Shown here one piece after another: positions 26,526-35,769 of a stretch of 36,118 nt of DNA. Made by a program: the position numbers and the translations under genes. Under the pieces are notes generated by a model, which searched no databases, had not been told where the DNA came from, and was given only the letters and a program-made list of their open reading frames with translations. Each line of letters opens with the position of its first letter. The first letter of the stretch is position 1. Source of the stretch: an uncultured Bacteroidales bacterium. GTDB lineage: Bacteria > Bacteroidota > Bacteroidia > Bacteroidales > GWA2-32-17. The stretch is taken from contig CALGPK010000031.1 of NCBI GenBank assembly GCA_937960415.1, forward strand, positions 1 through 36,118, read 5' to 3'.

Positions 26526-27529
26526 GAAAAGAGGTTGTTATTAGTTTGTTTTTTTGCTTCGTAGCAAATATTGAAATAATTGCACAAGATCCTCACTTTT
26601 CGCAGTTTTTTGTAAACTCATTATACCTTTCTCCTTCATTTGCAGGAAGCACCAGAGGTTCAAGGGTTATTACCAGCATTCGCGATCAATGGCCAGGTAT
26701 TCCGGGTTCGTTTTTTACATCTACACTTTCGTTCGACCATTTTATCTCTACACTCAACAGTGGGGTGGGTTTACTAGTTATGAAAGACATTGCCGGTCAG
26801 GGACGACTTGGCAGTATGCAAATTGGCGTACAATACACCTATCAATTTCGCATCTACAAAGATTATCTTATTCGACCTGCTATACATCTCTATCGATCCA
26901 ACAGAACCATTCAATTCGACCGCCTTATTTTTAACGATCAACTAACACTCTCCGGAGTATCTGGCAGTAGTGTAGAAGTACCGCCTTTAAAACAAGTAGG
27001 ATATGTCGATTTTGCCTCGTCTATTCTCATTTACAATCCAACACAATGGCTGGGCATTACATGGGATCACATGCTCGAACCCAACCAATCTATTTTAGAC
27101 GAGTATAGCAAAATACCTGCCAAATACAGCATTTTTTTCGGTAAAAAGGTTTATCTAAAAGGCAAAACAAGCGAGTACAACGAAGAAAGCATCAACATCT
27201 GGGCACATTATCGCTCGCAAGGCAAATTTGATCAGTTTGACCTTGGCGCATATTGGCTTAGAACACCTATTATTTTAGGACTGTGGTACAGAGGAATACC
27301 CGTTTTAAAAGCATACAAAAAAGGCTACCAAAACAACGATGCTGTAATTGTTCAGGTAGGCTACATTTGGAAGGATTTTAAATTTGGATATTCGTACGAT
27401 ATCACTATTTCACGCTTAATTGCCAATACTTTTGGTTCACATGAAATAAGCATTGTTTACGAATTCAATCAAAATCAAAAGATGAATAAAAAAACCCGCA
27501 AAGTTATTATACCGTGTCCTAAATATTAG
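26522..27529 (+). CDS. PorP/SprF-family outer-membrane protein of T9SS
   Basis: A 335-residue protein with a signal peptide (VVISLFFCFVANIEIIAQ) and the PorP/SprF opening QDPHFSQFFVNSLYLSPSFAG. The repeating GVGLLVMKD and VQYTYQFRI segments are typical of the predicted beta-barrel. Family members are needed for secretion or surface attachment of type B CTD proteins, as SprF is for SprB. Its overlap with the PorE-like gene and position just after the type B adhesin make a dedicated partnership likely. Confidence 0.92.
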   Translation: MRKEVVISLFFCFVANIEIIAQDPHFSQFFVNSLYLSPSFAGSTRGSRVITSIRDQWPGIPGSFFTSTLSFDHFISTLNSGVGLLVMKDIAGQGRLGSMQIGVQYTYQFRIYKDYLIRPAIHLYRSNRTIQFDRLIFNDQLTLSGVSGSSVEVPPLKQVGYVDFASSILIYNPTQWLGITWDHMLEPNQSILDEYSKIPAKYSIFFGKKVYLKGKTSEYNEESINIWAHYRSQGKFDQFDLGAYWLRTPIILGLWYRGIPVLKAYKKGYQNNDAVIVQVGYIWKDFKFGYSYDITISRLIANTFGSHEISIVYEFNQNQKMNKKTRKVIIPCPKY

Positions 27530-27535
27530 TTGTTT

Positions 27536-27946
27536 ATGAAAATTGCAGTTGATTTCGACGGAACCATTGTAGAAGACAAATATCCACAAATAGGCGAAGA
27601 AAAAATGTTTGCTATAGAAACTCTAAAACAACTGCAGCAACGTGGGCATCAGATTATATTATGGACATATAGAACCGGCAAAGAACTCGAAGAGGCCATT
27701 GAGTTCTGTCGAAAACGTGGATTAGAATTTTATGCGGTTAATAATAATTATCCCGAAGAAAAACCCGAAGACAAAATGCCTCGAAAAATCAACGCCGACA
27801 TATTTATCGATGATCGCAATCTGGGCGGCTTTATCGAATGGGGTAAAGCATGGCAAATAATTACCAACGAAAGCCTTGAAGCCATAGAACAACAATTTAA
27901 AGACAAAAAAAATTTTTGGAAAAAAATTTTTAGAAATCAAAGATAG
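27536..27946 (+). CDS. BT0820-type HAD phosphatase
   Basis: From ATG 27536 the product is 136 residues; a TTG two codons upstream is in frame. HAD motifs are DFDGTIVED (motif I), WTYRTG (motif II), a Lys in EKPEDKMPRK (motif III), and FIDDRNLGG (motif IV). The small size without a cap domain fits the BT0820 group of HAD phosphatases in Bacteroidota. The substrate is unknown. It follows the PorP/SprF gene by 6 nt and may be co-transcribed, although a link to T9SS is not evident. Its stop codon directly abuts the tRNA-Arg gene on the other strand. Confidence 0.85.
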   Translation: MKIAVDFDGTIVEDKYPQIGEEKMFAIETLKQLQQRGHQIILWTYRTGKELEEAIEFCRKRGLEFYAVNNNYPEEKPEDKMPRKINADIFIDDRNLGGFIEWGKAWQIITNESLEAIEQQFKDKKNFWKKIFRNQR

Positions 27947-28018
27947 TGGCCCTACCAGGAATCGAACCTGGATTTAAAGTTTAGGAAACTTCCGTTCTAT
28001 CCGTTGAACTATAGGGCC
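27947..28018 (-). tRNA. tRNA-Arg (anticodon CCU)
   Basis: A complete 72-nt cloverleaf on the minus strand. The acceptor GGCCCTA pairs with TAGGGCC and the discriminator is A. The D arm is GTTC/GAAC, the anticodon stem GAAGT/ACTTT with loop TTCCTAA, and the T arm CCAGG-TTCGATT-CCTGG. The anticodon CCT (27983-27985) reads AGG. The 3' CCA is not encoded. Confidence 0.95.
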
Positions 28019-28032
28019 AGTTTTTTAAAAAG

Positions 28033-29172
28033 CTAATTTCGCAAAAAGTTCCGTATTTCAATAATATTACCATTTTCGTCCCACTCGGTTTTTTCAATAT
28101 ATACCCCATCTCTAAAAAGTGCCTCTTTCTTCTTTTGTCCGTTTTCGTAGTACCAAACATTGATTCCATCCATCTCGTTATTCTTATAGTTCGATTTAAT
28201 ACGTATTTTACCGCTCGAATAATAATAATTCCATTGTCCTTCTTTCTTTCCCATATTATATCGACCTTCTATTTTTTTCTGTCCATTGCTATACCAGTAT
28301 TCCCACAAACCGTCTTTAATACCGTTGACATACGAACCACGAAGTCCCTTTTGCCCGTTTTCGTAGTAACCATAACACTGCCCCGTGTATGGCTCAGTAG
28401 CATTTTTTAAATAAGCAATACTATCTTTTATCACAAGCTGACGATAATCGACACCTTGTGCAAATGTTTTATCCAAAAGGTTTTGAAAATATTTTTTTAA
28501 TTTCTTTTGCATTATTTCATTATCAAGCAAACTCTTGTCTTTTCGGTCTGTTACATCAATGGTTACCGTAATATTTTCGGGGTCGGGGCAGTATGGGCAA
28601 CGAAACCATGCAATAACAACACCTGCTTTGTCATCTACGTCGGATATTTTAGTTTTTTTCCAACGTATAAAATTGCTTTTTATCTTAAAGTCTTTACCTA
28701 AATTTTCCTTTACCAGGCTAATAAAGTTAGCAGCATTTTGAAGTTCTCGCGTAGCAAATGTTAAATACCAACGTCCCTTTTCTTCGTTTTTGGTTTTCCA
28801 CTTTAGTACATCTATAAAATCGTAAGCCAATGCTACTACTTCGTTTAACAGTATGAGCGAATCTTCAAGTTCAAATCTCTGTTGTTGCTTTAAGTTCAAC
28901 CGATTGATGGGGTATGAAACGGTTTTATATCCCAAGCAACTTATTAGCAAGGTATCATTTAAAAATTGATTAGGGAACGAAAACTCAAACTTTCCGTTTT
29001 CATCAGTTGCCGTCCCGTATGGGCTATCCTTTATTCTTACATTGGCATACGCAATAGGTTTCTCGTCTTTTTGGCTAATAATCTGTCCTTTGAGCACATT
29101 TTTATCCTGTGCACTTAAGGCAAGCGTTTTTAAAAGAAAAAAAAACAACAATATGTAAATATTACAATTCAT
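28033..29172 (-). CDS. Exported protein with CarboxypepD_reg-like N-terminus and MORN-like (YwqK-type) C-terminal repeats
   Basis: Starting at ATG 29172 gives 379 residues with a signal peptide (ILLFFFLLKTLALSAQ). Residues ~22-110 are a carboxypeptidase-regulatory-like beta-sandwich (KPIAYANVRIKDSPYGTATD, DENGKFEFSFP, LISCLGYKTV). A middle region has no known motif except CPYCPDPENITV. The last ~120 residues contain about five YYENGQK-like repeats (GYYENGQKGLRG, EYWYSNGQKKIEG, NYYYSSGKIRIKS, VWYYENGQKKKE), a MORN-variant sometimes labelled YwqK antitoxin. No toxin gene is adjacent, so that label should not be read as function. It overlaps the upstream small gene by 11 nt and the tRNA lies 14 bp downstream. 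Confidence 0.8.
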   Translation of the reverse strand: MNCNIYILLFFFLLKTLALSAQDKNVLKGQIISQKDEKPIAYANVRIKDSPYGTATDENGKFEFSFPNQFLNDTLLISCLGYKTVSYPINRLNLKQQQRFELEDSLILLNEVVALAYDFIDVLKWKTKNEEKGRWYLTFATRELQNAANFISLVKENLGKDFKIKSNFIRWKKTKISDVDDKAGVVIAWFRCPYCPDPENITVTIDVTDRKDKSLLDNEIMQKKLKKYFQNLLDKTFAQGVDYRQLVIKDSIAYLKNATEPYTGQCYGYYENGQKGLRGSYVNGIKDGLWEYWYSNGQKKIEGRYNMGKKEGQWNYYYSSGKIRIKSNYKNNEMDGINVWYYENGQKKKEALFRDGVYIEKTEWDENGNIIEIRNFLRN

Positions 29173-29590
29173 TATTATTATTCGATTCTGTAAAATCGAG
29201 TGTAATATTGTCATTAAAAGAACTCACATCGTTTTTTTCAGTCTCAGTTGTTGACGACATTTCTAACAATATATTTTGAAAAACCGGTTCTGCTGTATTG
29301 GTTTTTGTTGTTCGTTCCTTTTTGTTTCTTTGAATAGGTGCAGATTGATTAGGTTTATTGACAGTTGGAGTAATCAATATCTGCGTATCAAGAAGATCTA
29401 TTTTGTTGGTTTTTAAAAACATACCCCAACGTATAGCGTCGATAATACTACGTATGGATAATTCTATTTCCCAATCATCATTTGTATTTCGCGGAATAAC
29501 TGTAAATTCTGTTTTCGATTCGATACAATAATCAAAAATTACCTGAAGGTTTTTTGTCTTAACTAAAATTCTTGGTTTTTCATTTTGCAT
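29162..29590 (-). CDS. Small protein of unknown function
   Basis: I use ATG 29590 (142 residues) because a strong promoter at 29615-29645 lies inside the longer possible reading. The first ~65 residues look folded (PRILVKTKNLQVIFDYC, DDWEIELSIRSIIDAIRW). The rest is rich in Asn, Thr, Ser and charged residues and is probably disordered, ending ESNNNNEL. No signal peptide or known domain is seen, so it is likely cytoplasmic. It is co-transcribed with, and overlaps, the MORN-like exported protein gene. I do not recognise the family. Confidence 0.65.
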   Translation of the reverse strand: MQNEKPRILVKTKNLQVIFDYCIESKTEFTVIPRNTNDDWEIELSIRSIIDAIRWGMFLKTNKIDLLDTQILITPTVNKPNQSAPIQRNKKERTTKTNTAEPVFQNILLEMSSTTETEKNDVSSFNDNITLDFTESNNNNEL

Positions 29591-29614
29591 AATCACACTT
29601 TTTTTTGAAGACAG

Positions 29615-29645
29615 CAAAGTTAGCCTATTTTTCAAATTATACAAA
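29615..29645 (-). promoter_or_regulatory. Bacteroidota promoter for the small gene and MORN-like gene
   Basis: On the minus strand TTTG (29642-29645), 19 nt, then TAACTTTG (29615-29622), a full match to both boxes with standard spacing. Transcription should begin near 29610, about 20 nt before the ATG at 29590. Confidence 0.7.
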
Positions 29646-29676
29646 ATTATATCTTCTTAAGGTAAGCTAAAAAATC

Positions 29677-30402
29677 CTAATCTTCTACTTTCATGTTAAG
29701 GTAAAAAGGACTGGTTAACTGGGCATATTGTTTTGTATATACATGTCTGACTTCTGTTTCTATGGTTATTTCTTCATATTCAAAACCCGAAGGATGTTTG
29801 CCACATTCAATCAACACCCGATGTGCCGGCTTATGATAATTCGGAAAAACTTTGGCAATGCGATAAATACGCCACTTGTAAATTAACAATATATCTTTAA
29901 AAAACTCAAATTGGCTAATAGGCAACACCAGTGCCAAACGTCCGTTAGTATCCAGATGCCTGTCCGAAAAGTTTAAAATTTCGTGTAATGTCAAGGTATG
30001 ATTGTGACGGGCAATGGTCTTTCGCTCGTCAGGGCTGGGAAGCGAATTTAAAAAATAAGGTGGATTGGTGATAATTAAATCGTATTTATATCTGTTTTTA
30101 CCAAATTTTTGTAGCGACGAATTAATAACACTGATTCTATCAGCCCAGGGTGAATTACGAATATTTTCCAGTGCCTGTTCAAAAGTAGGTTTGTCTATTT
30201 CTACGCCAAATATTCTGGCCTCTGCATTACGTTGAGCAATCATTAACGACAAAATACCGCAACCCACACCAATATCAAATACTTTTTTTACATTTTCTAC
30301 ATTTACCCACGAACCTAATAAAATGCTATCGGTTCCTACCTTATGAGCACAATGCTCCTGATGAATAATGAACTCCTTGCACTTAAACCACGTATTTGCC
30401 AT
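29677..30402 (-). CDS. TrmN6-like tRNA1(Val) adenine-37 N6-methyltransferase
   Basis: A 241-residue class I SAM-dependent methyltransferase. It opens with FKCKEFIIHQEHCAHKVGTD, has the SAM motif FDIGVGCGILSLMIAQ, the acidic GVEID turn, and the adenine-N6 catalytic motif NPPYF (residues 113-117). Length and the early HQ...C.KVGTD segment fit the TrmN6/YfiC group, which methylates A37 of tRNA-Val. Its start is 2 nt after the C25 peptidase stop, so the two are probably co-transcribed. Confidence 0.88.
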   Translation of the reverse strand: MANTWFKCKEFIIHQEHCAHKVGTDSILLGSWVNVENVKKVFDIGVGCGILSLMIAQRNAEARIFGVEIDKPTFEQALENIRNSPWADRISVINSSLQKFGKNRYKYDLIITNPPYFLNSLPSPDERKTIARHNHTLTLHEILNFSDRHLDTNGRLALVLPISQFEFFKDILLIYKWRIYRIAKVFPNYHKPAHRVLIECGKHPSGFEYEEITIETEVRHVYTKQYAQLTSPFYLNMKVED

Positions 30403-30404
30403 AT

Positions 30405-33400
30405 TTACCTCAATATGTACAATTTGCCAAATCCATGTTTAAAAAAACGATCGGCATCTGTTTCCAGATGTTCAAGTTGTTTGCCACGATAGGTTGCCGT
30501 TACTTTGTAAAAGTATACACCGTTTGCCAGTTTATCGCCAAAATTGTCGGTTCCATCCCATGCATATTCGGTAATATTGCGTCCAATATGAATATTACCC
30601 AGTTCTTCGTTGCGAATAGTTTTTACTAACCTGCCCGAAATAGTATAAATGTCTATTCTAAAATCATCGGGCAGCTCGCTCCCCGTGAGCGTAAAAACAA
30701 AACGTGTAGAGCTACTGAACGGATTGGGATAATTGAGAACATGAGTTATAGCCTGACGAGTTACAACTCTAAAACGAATGGTATAATCGTAATCGCCACT
30801 ATTGTTGTTCGAAACATCTTTTGCCTGAACACGAAGCAAATAAGTGCCATCGGTCAGTATAGGCTTAAATTCAATCTTACAGCTATTCTTGGGCAGATGT
30901 GCCGGATAAAATAAAAGCAAATAATCGGAATTATTGAAATAAATACGACGTTCGATATTGCTTCTCAAATCGGTCAGATAAATAGCAAAAAGTGAAGTAT
31001 CGTTCAATGCTAAAAATTTATTTTCGTCTTTCAATTGTATCACAATATTTGGATGAGCCGAAACAATATCGTTATCCATAATGCGCACACCATCAAATGT
31101 TACATCAAGAAGTGGGTTAATTTTATCGGTCATTACATAAAACGATTTTACTGCATAATTATTGAAATGATACTGCTCGAGCTGGTCGTAAGTTCCAAAC
31201 GAAGGATTAACACAATTTACCTCATACCAGAGGTAATTCAAACCGGGCAAACCACGGGTTGAAAAACGAATGGTGTCCATTAGCACATCGGCAGATGGAT
31301 GTTTCCGTAGTCGTTTTAGTTTTAAAGGCACCTGCTGGTTATTTTTGTCTTGAACCCAATAACGTACTAAAAGACTATCCATATCGTAAGGACTTACATT
31401 ACGTGTAGCCACGGCAAATGTTATCATATCACCTTCCTGCAAGGTATCTTTGCTGAAATAATACCCATCCAATGGAGAAATAGCCGTCTCAGGAACACCA
31501 TCGAACGTTATTTGCCAGCGTTTAAGCTGAGTGGGTGTTTTAAGAGAATCGTCCTGTGTAAAAAACGAAAATCGCACGTAAGGATATTCCTGAGCATTTA
31601 CATAATGATCTAAATTATACAAATCAAGTGTATCGCGAGTCATCATCGAAATAGCAACAATGCTATCGAAGTTAGCTTTATAGGCTGTTAGGCTTATGTA
31701 TTCATGATCGCGTGTCGGATGTTCGTTCGATTTTGGCAACCAGTGAAGGGTTTTCCACTTATTCGAAGGGCCAATCAAGGTCGAATAAACATTACCATTA
31801 AAGTAATTAACCGGAATATCTACGTCCAGTACCAATGTATCCAATTTATTTCCCGACAATTCTACAACAGAGCCAAAATCGCCTTTTTTGCAAAACAGGA
31901 TATATGCTCCATCATCGGGGATAGACCGAATTTGCACAGCACCCATAGCTTCGAGGGTTTGATACAGCTCTTCGGGCCATTGTTGAAAATATCCCAACCT
32001 AAAATTGTACAACAACACGTAATGTCCGTTAGGGACTACATCGCGTAAGAAGGTTGTTAGATTCGATAAACCTATTGCATCGCTAAAAAATGTAAAATAA
32101 TAATCGGGTCGTAGCTTAGGCGGACATACTGGATAATTGACATGCCCGTAATGGTTACGATCGCTTGTCCATGGCTCAATGGTATATGGGTCTATCACAA
32201 CAGCCAGCATTGCATGTCCCGGCGAACACGAACTTCGTTCAACGATATTGTCTAAATTGAAAAAGTAATCAAAATAACTACTTGCCGCATTGGCACCCAT
32301 AGTCTGACAACGCAATTCCTTGGGAGTTGTTATAAATTCGAATGTACGAATATTCCGATTGTAGTTAATAAAACGAAAACGGTCTTTTTTAAATTGAAAG
32401 AAATGTGCCTGCGACCAACCTGTTTTACCCGTAATGTAAATAAACGAACTTTCTTTCCAGTTGGGATTTGAAGCCATTGCTACACGCCAATAATACACGG
32501 TACAGTCGCTTAACTGAATAGGAGGTTTCCACGCAATAATTCCTCCCGATTGATATACCATACCCGTTTTTTTAAACGGACTATTAAAAAGATCGGTTGT
32601 ATCGATCTCAAATACATAATTTGCCATTGGCAAAAACGGATATCCTGTACTGGCTATCAACGTTACTGAGTCATTGGGATAAATAGCAAACTCATACGGG
32701 TAAATGGGAGTTATATCGCTTACAGAAATAAATTTTTGAACACAAACCTGATTGTTGATTTCGTTTGACTCCGGTATCCAATTCAATGCATCGGCTGTTA
32801 TGCAAAACTCATTATTTCCCGAACCATTTACAAAATCAACTGGTAAACGAAATACCACAGTATCTTTGTACAAACATTTTTGTCGAATCTTGGTGTATGT
32901 CTGCTGTGTTCCATTGTTTAAAGTTCGGTCTATTCGCACTGCGTAAGGAGAAATAAAAGCCTTACCATAATTGGTAACAATCACTTTCAACTCAAATGTA
33001 TCCATATCGCTGGTAATGTTGTTGGGTATAAACGAAACATCGGCAGCATGAATAGTTAAATCGGGCAATATGCCAACGTGCATTCGCACTGCTGGATCGC
33101 CATGCAAAGTGTAATCGTAAACCGTATTCTTTACAAAAGCATGATTTCCATTTTGAATTATTAGCTCTTCAGCAGTTTCTCGAATGCATGTACCCAATGG
33201 CTTTGCAAAGCTTTTATAACTTATTTGACGATAAAATTCACTGGCATACAAAAACAAATACGATGCATTGCCCAAATCGGCTGATGCTAAAAAAGCGATC
33301 GAACCTTTATTGGGAATAATTACCCACCGCTCGGCAATACGCTTATAATCGGGCAAGTGAATATCACCCGACAAACAAGTATTGGCAAACAATAATGGAT

Positions 33401-35321
33401 AACGTCCATCGTTTTGATATGTCGATGGCTCATCAATATTTTGGTCAAAACCACTCGAAGTACCATGCCCAAAAAAGTTCATTATACTACACCCATCGTT
33501 TATCAAATGACGAATAGAATCCGATACCGTTATTTGTATAGGTAAACTGCTGTTTTTCAAAAACGTTTGCACATATCCACCATACAACGTATCTTCAATG
33601 ATTTGCTCGAGCGAAAGTAAATAGCCCTCTATCATAAGCTGTTCGGTACTGTTTATACCGCCACCAAAATGCAGTATCCGCTTGTGCCAGTTAGCAGCAT
33701 GCATATTTTCGTGCTGTATAACTTTATTTAAGTATGTAATTACATCCATTGCCGAAGTTGCAGCCAACCTGCCTATCGAATATCTAGGAATATCGCCCAG
33801 CAATCCCGCAGTAAAAAATATATCGCTGGGGGGAGTACCATACGTTGGTACTAAATTTTGAGCATAATACGAAGCATTTTGACGACACATCTCACTATGT
33901 ATGCCTTTACCAATAATCAATATGTGCTCTATATTCTGCTGATATTGAGCATACAAAGCCCGCAAAAAGTTGTGTATCGACAACGGATGTTTCGGTATGC
34001 CATACGAATACTGATCGTATAGCTGAGTAATATCTACTACTAAACTCTGATAGCCTGTCGAATTTCGATAACTGGCATATTGATTGGCTACTGCTTTCAA
34101 CAAAGGATGTGTAATGATAATATAATTCGCTTGCTGAGCCAAATCGATATAACGTGTATAATATTGACCGGGGAGTACCGTTGCATAATATACTGAATCT
34201 TCGTTACAATAATATAATAGCTTTTCGCTAATACCACCATTCGGTACAAGCGACTTATGAACACCCGATTCAAGTTTTGTGTAAATTTTTCGATGATTAC
34301 TTATATCCCACAACAATACTTTAGAAGCAGCAGGCAATGATATCTCAACATAACTTTTGCCATAGCTCGCATGATTGGGCAAATAAAATGCATATCGATG
34401 CGTCTCAAACAACATTTGATGTGGATATCGAATTTTGACATACGAAACAGCTTGCTTATCGGTAACAACCATCAGGTCGTTTACCGATTCTATCTTAAAA
34501 AAAGTTTGATTGGGTAAAGAAAGATTCAATGATAAATGCTTTTCTATTCGGTTCAATCCACTGTAAATAGTATCAAACACAGACATATTGTTCACACTAA
34601 AACGCAGATGATGATTTCCCTGTCCTGCATAATTTGAATTAGAAACACCAAGTATTACAAATGAAACATAAACCGGCAACGAAGCATTGAAAAAATTCGG
34701 TGTAGAAAGTAACAAATTTAAAGGTGAACCTATATCGGCAAACGAAGTAGCCCAACCTTCACTCCTATTGTACCAACAACCTATATCGCCATAATAATAC
34801 ACATCGGGACGTACTAATATACGTTCAACATAACAATGGCTATGTGTTGCCTGCTGAAATGCCGAAAACAACGTATCGGTCTCGTACGAAACTCTTTTGT
34901 TTTGCAACGAGTTATTCCACGTCAGAAAATAATATATCGTATCGTTAATTAGCGAGTAATAAGGGTTTACAATATTTGTTGGCTGATCGTACAGTAGCGA
35001 ATCGTACCAACCATCGTTGGCTTCGGCATAAAATTCAATGTAATCGGTATTATTGAATACCCCGTCATCTTCTCCGTGTACATAAATATATTGCTCTTTA
35101 CCCCTTCCAAACAATTGAATGTTTTTGGGCGAAATATTGTTTATAGGAAAACCTGCCTGAACTAGCTCCTGACGAGTAATACGATACAAACCTGTACGAA
35201 ATATAGGTATTTTAAAATACTTTTGATTATAGTCTATCCATTCGTTACCTAGTGGTTGAGCAACAATGCACACAGGTAAAAAAAACATTACTAATATAAG
35301 TATGATTAAAAAGCGAACCAT
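30405..35321 (-). CDS. C25 gingipain-like peptidase of the T9SS PorU/PorU2 type
   Basis: I place the start at ATG 35321 (1638 residues) rather than a GTG three codons upstream. A signal peptide (FLIILILVMFFLPVCIVAQ) is followed by a ~370-residue beta-rich region, then the C25 domain. Counting from the GTG, the catalytic His is near 622 (NFFGHGTSSGFDQ) and Cys near 652 (LLFANTCLSGD). A CARDB-like domain (LPDLTIHAADVSF) and long beta regions follow. The end has a FlgD-like/CTD-like segment (NYPNPFSSSTRFVF, DIYTISGRLVKTI, WDGTDNFGDKLANGVYFYKV). PorU is the sortase that cleaves T9SS sorting domains and is about 1100-1300 residues; the larger size here fits the PorU2 group. The TrmN6-like gene follows. 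Confidence 0.87.
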   Translation of the reverse strand: MVRFLIILILVMFFLPVCIVAQPLGNEWIDYNQKYFKIPIFRTGLYRITRQELVQAGFPINNISPKNIQLFGRGKEQYIYVHGEDDGVFNNTDYIEFYAEANDGWYDSLLYDQPTNIVNPYYSLINDTIYYFLTWNNSLQNKRVSYETDTLFSAFQQATHSHCYVERILVRPDVYYYGDIGCWYNRSEGWATSFADIGSPLNLLLSTPNFFNASLPVYVSFVILGVSNSNYAGQGNHHLRFSVNNMSVFDTIYSGLNRIEKHLSLNLSLPNQTFFKIESVNDLMVVTDKQAVSYVKIRYPHQMLFETHRYAFYLPNHASYGKSYVEISLPAASKVLLWDISNHRKIYTKLESGVHKSLVPNGGISEKLLYYCNEDSVYYATVLPGQYYTRYIDLAQQANYIIITHPLLKAVANQYASYRNSTGYQSLVVDITQLYDQYSYGIPKHPLSIHNFLRALYAQYQQNIEHILIIGKGIHSEMCRQNASYYAQNLVPTYGTPPSDIFFTAGLLGDIPRYSIGRLAATSAMDVITYLNKVIQHENMHAANWHKRILHFGGGINSTEQLMIEGYLLSLEQIIEDTLYGGYVQTFLKNSSLPIQITVSDSIRHLINDGCSIMNFFGHGTSSGFDQNIDEPSTYQNDGRYPLLFANTCLSGDIHLPDYKRIAERWVIIPNKGSIAFLASADLGNASYLFLYASEFYRQISYKSFAKPLGTCIRETAEELIIQNGNHAFVKNTVYDYTLHGDPAVRMHVGILPDLTIHAADVSFIPNNITSDMDTFELKVIVTNYGKAFISPYAVRIDRTLNNGTQQTYTKIRQKCLYKDTVVFRLPVDFVNGSGNNEFCITADALNWIPESNEINNQVCVQKFISVSDITPIYPYEFAIYPNDSVTLIASTGYPFLPMANYVFEIDTTDLFNSPFKKTGMVYQSGGIIAWKPPIQLSDCTVYYWRVAMASNPNWKESSFIYITGKTGWSQAHFFQFKKDRFRFINYNRNIRTFEFITTPKELRCQTMGANAASSYFDYFFNLDNIVERSSCSPGHAMLAVVIDPYTIEPWTSDRNHYGHVNYPVCPPKLRPDYYFTFFSDAIGLSNLTTFLRDVVPNGHYVLLYNFRLGYFQQWPEELYQTLEAMGAVQIRSIPDDGAYILFCKKGDFGSVVELSGNKLDTLVLDVDIPVNYFNGNVYSTLIGPSNKWKTLHWLPKSNEHPTRDHEYISLTAYKANFDSIVAISMMTRDTLDLYNLDHYVNAQEYPYVRFSFFTQDDSLKTPTQLKRWQITFDGVPETAISPLDGYYFSKDTLQEGDMITFAVATRNVSPYDMDSLLVRYWVQDKNNQQVPLKLKRLRKHPSADVLMDTIRFSTRGLPGLNYLWYEVNCVNPSFGTYDQLEQYHFNNYAVKSFYVMTDKINPLLDVTFDGVRIMDNDIVSAHPNIVIQLKDENKFLALNDTSLFAIYLTDLRSNIERRIYFNNSDYLLLFYPAHLPKNSCKIEFKPILTDGTYLLRVQAKDVSNNNSGDYDYTIRFRVVTRQAITHVLNYPNPFSSSTRFVFTLTGSELPDDFRIDIYTISGRLVKTIRNEELGNIHIGRNITEYAWDGTDNFGDKLANGVYFYKVTATYRGKQLEHLETDADRFFKHGFGKLYILR

Positions 35322-35479
35322 AAAATTCACCCGTTAAATATAGAAATTTTTTAGGTTTGCTTGAAAAGCAAAACAAAATTTTTATCAATTAAAAATTCAT
35401 TTATCGGCAAAATAATTGTTGTACAATTCTTAGTTTTATTTATTTTCTTCACTTTTAAAGAACTATATTTATTCATTAA

Positions 35480-35718
35480 AAACCATTAAAATGGCGAACA
35501 ATTGAATTTCCCGATACCGCAAATCACATTTCTGGTGAAGCGTCGGCAAACCGGAAAAAGTCGATTTTTTTAATCGCATTGGATTTAACGCATTTTATGC
35601 CATAGACTTTCAAATTGAATTACGATTATCTATTAACAACACAGATGGTATTCCCAAATTATACCAATATTATTCGAATAAATTAGTTTTAACATACTTT
35701 ACGTTATTAAATATTTAG
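35480..35718 (+). pseudogene. Possible decayed gene fragment
   Basis: One frame is open from 35480 to 35605 (WRTIEFPDTANHISGEASAN) and another from 35539 to 35718 (VDFFNRIGFNAFYAIDF, then IELRLSINNTDGIPKLYQYY, ending in NKLVLTYFTLLNI and a stop). Joining them by one frameshift near 35555-35575 gives about 75 residues with the alternating aromatic/polar pattern of outer-membrane beta strands. There is no start codon with a good context. This is a weak call that could be chance open frames. Confidence 0.25.
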
Positions 35719-35761
35719 CCTTAAAAAAATGATTGCTCTTTTTATTTTCATTCAAATTACG

Positions 35762-35769
35762 TACGTTTG
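35762..35769 (+). promoter_or_regulatory. -7 promoter element of moeA
   Basis: TACGTTTG, followed by C, is a full TAnnTTTG match 17 nt before the moeA ATG. A -33 box at standard distance is not clear. Confidence 0.5.

Noticed and set aside
27947-28018. tRNA-Arg as an integration site
   Set aside because: No integrase, no duplicated tRNA end and no island-like gene content on either side.
28033-29172. Toxin-antitoxin system, from the YwqK-like repeats
   Set aside because: The name comes from a family label; no toxin-like gene is adjacent and the protein is exported.
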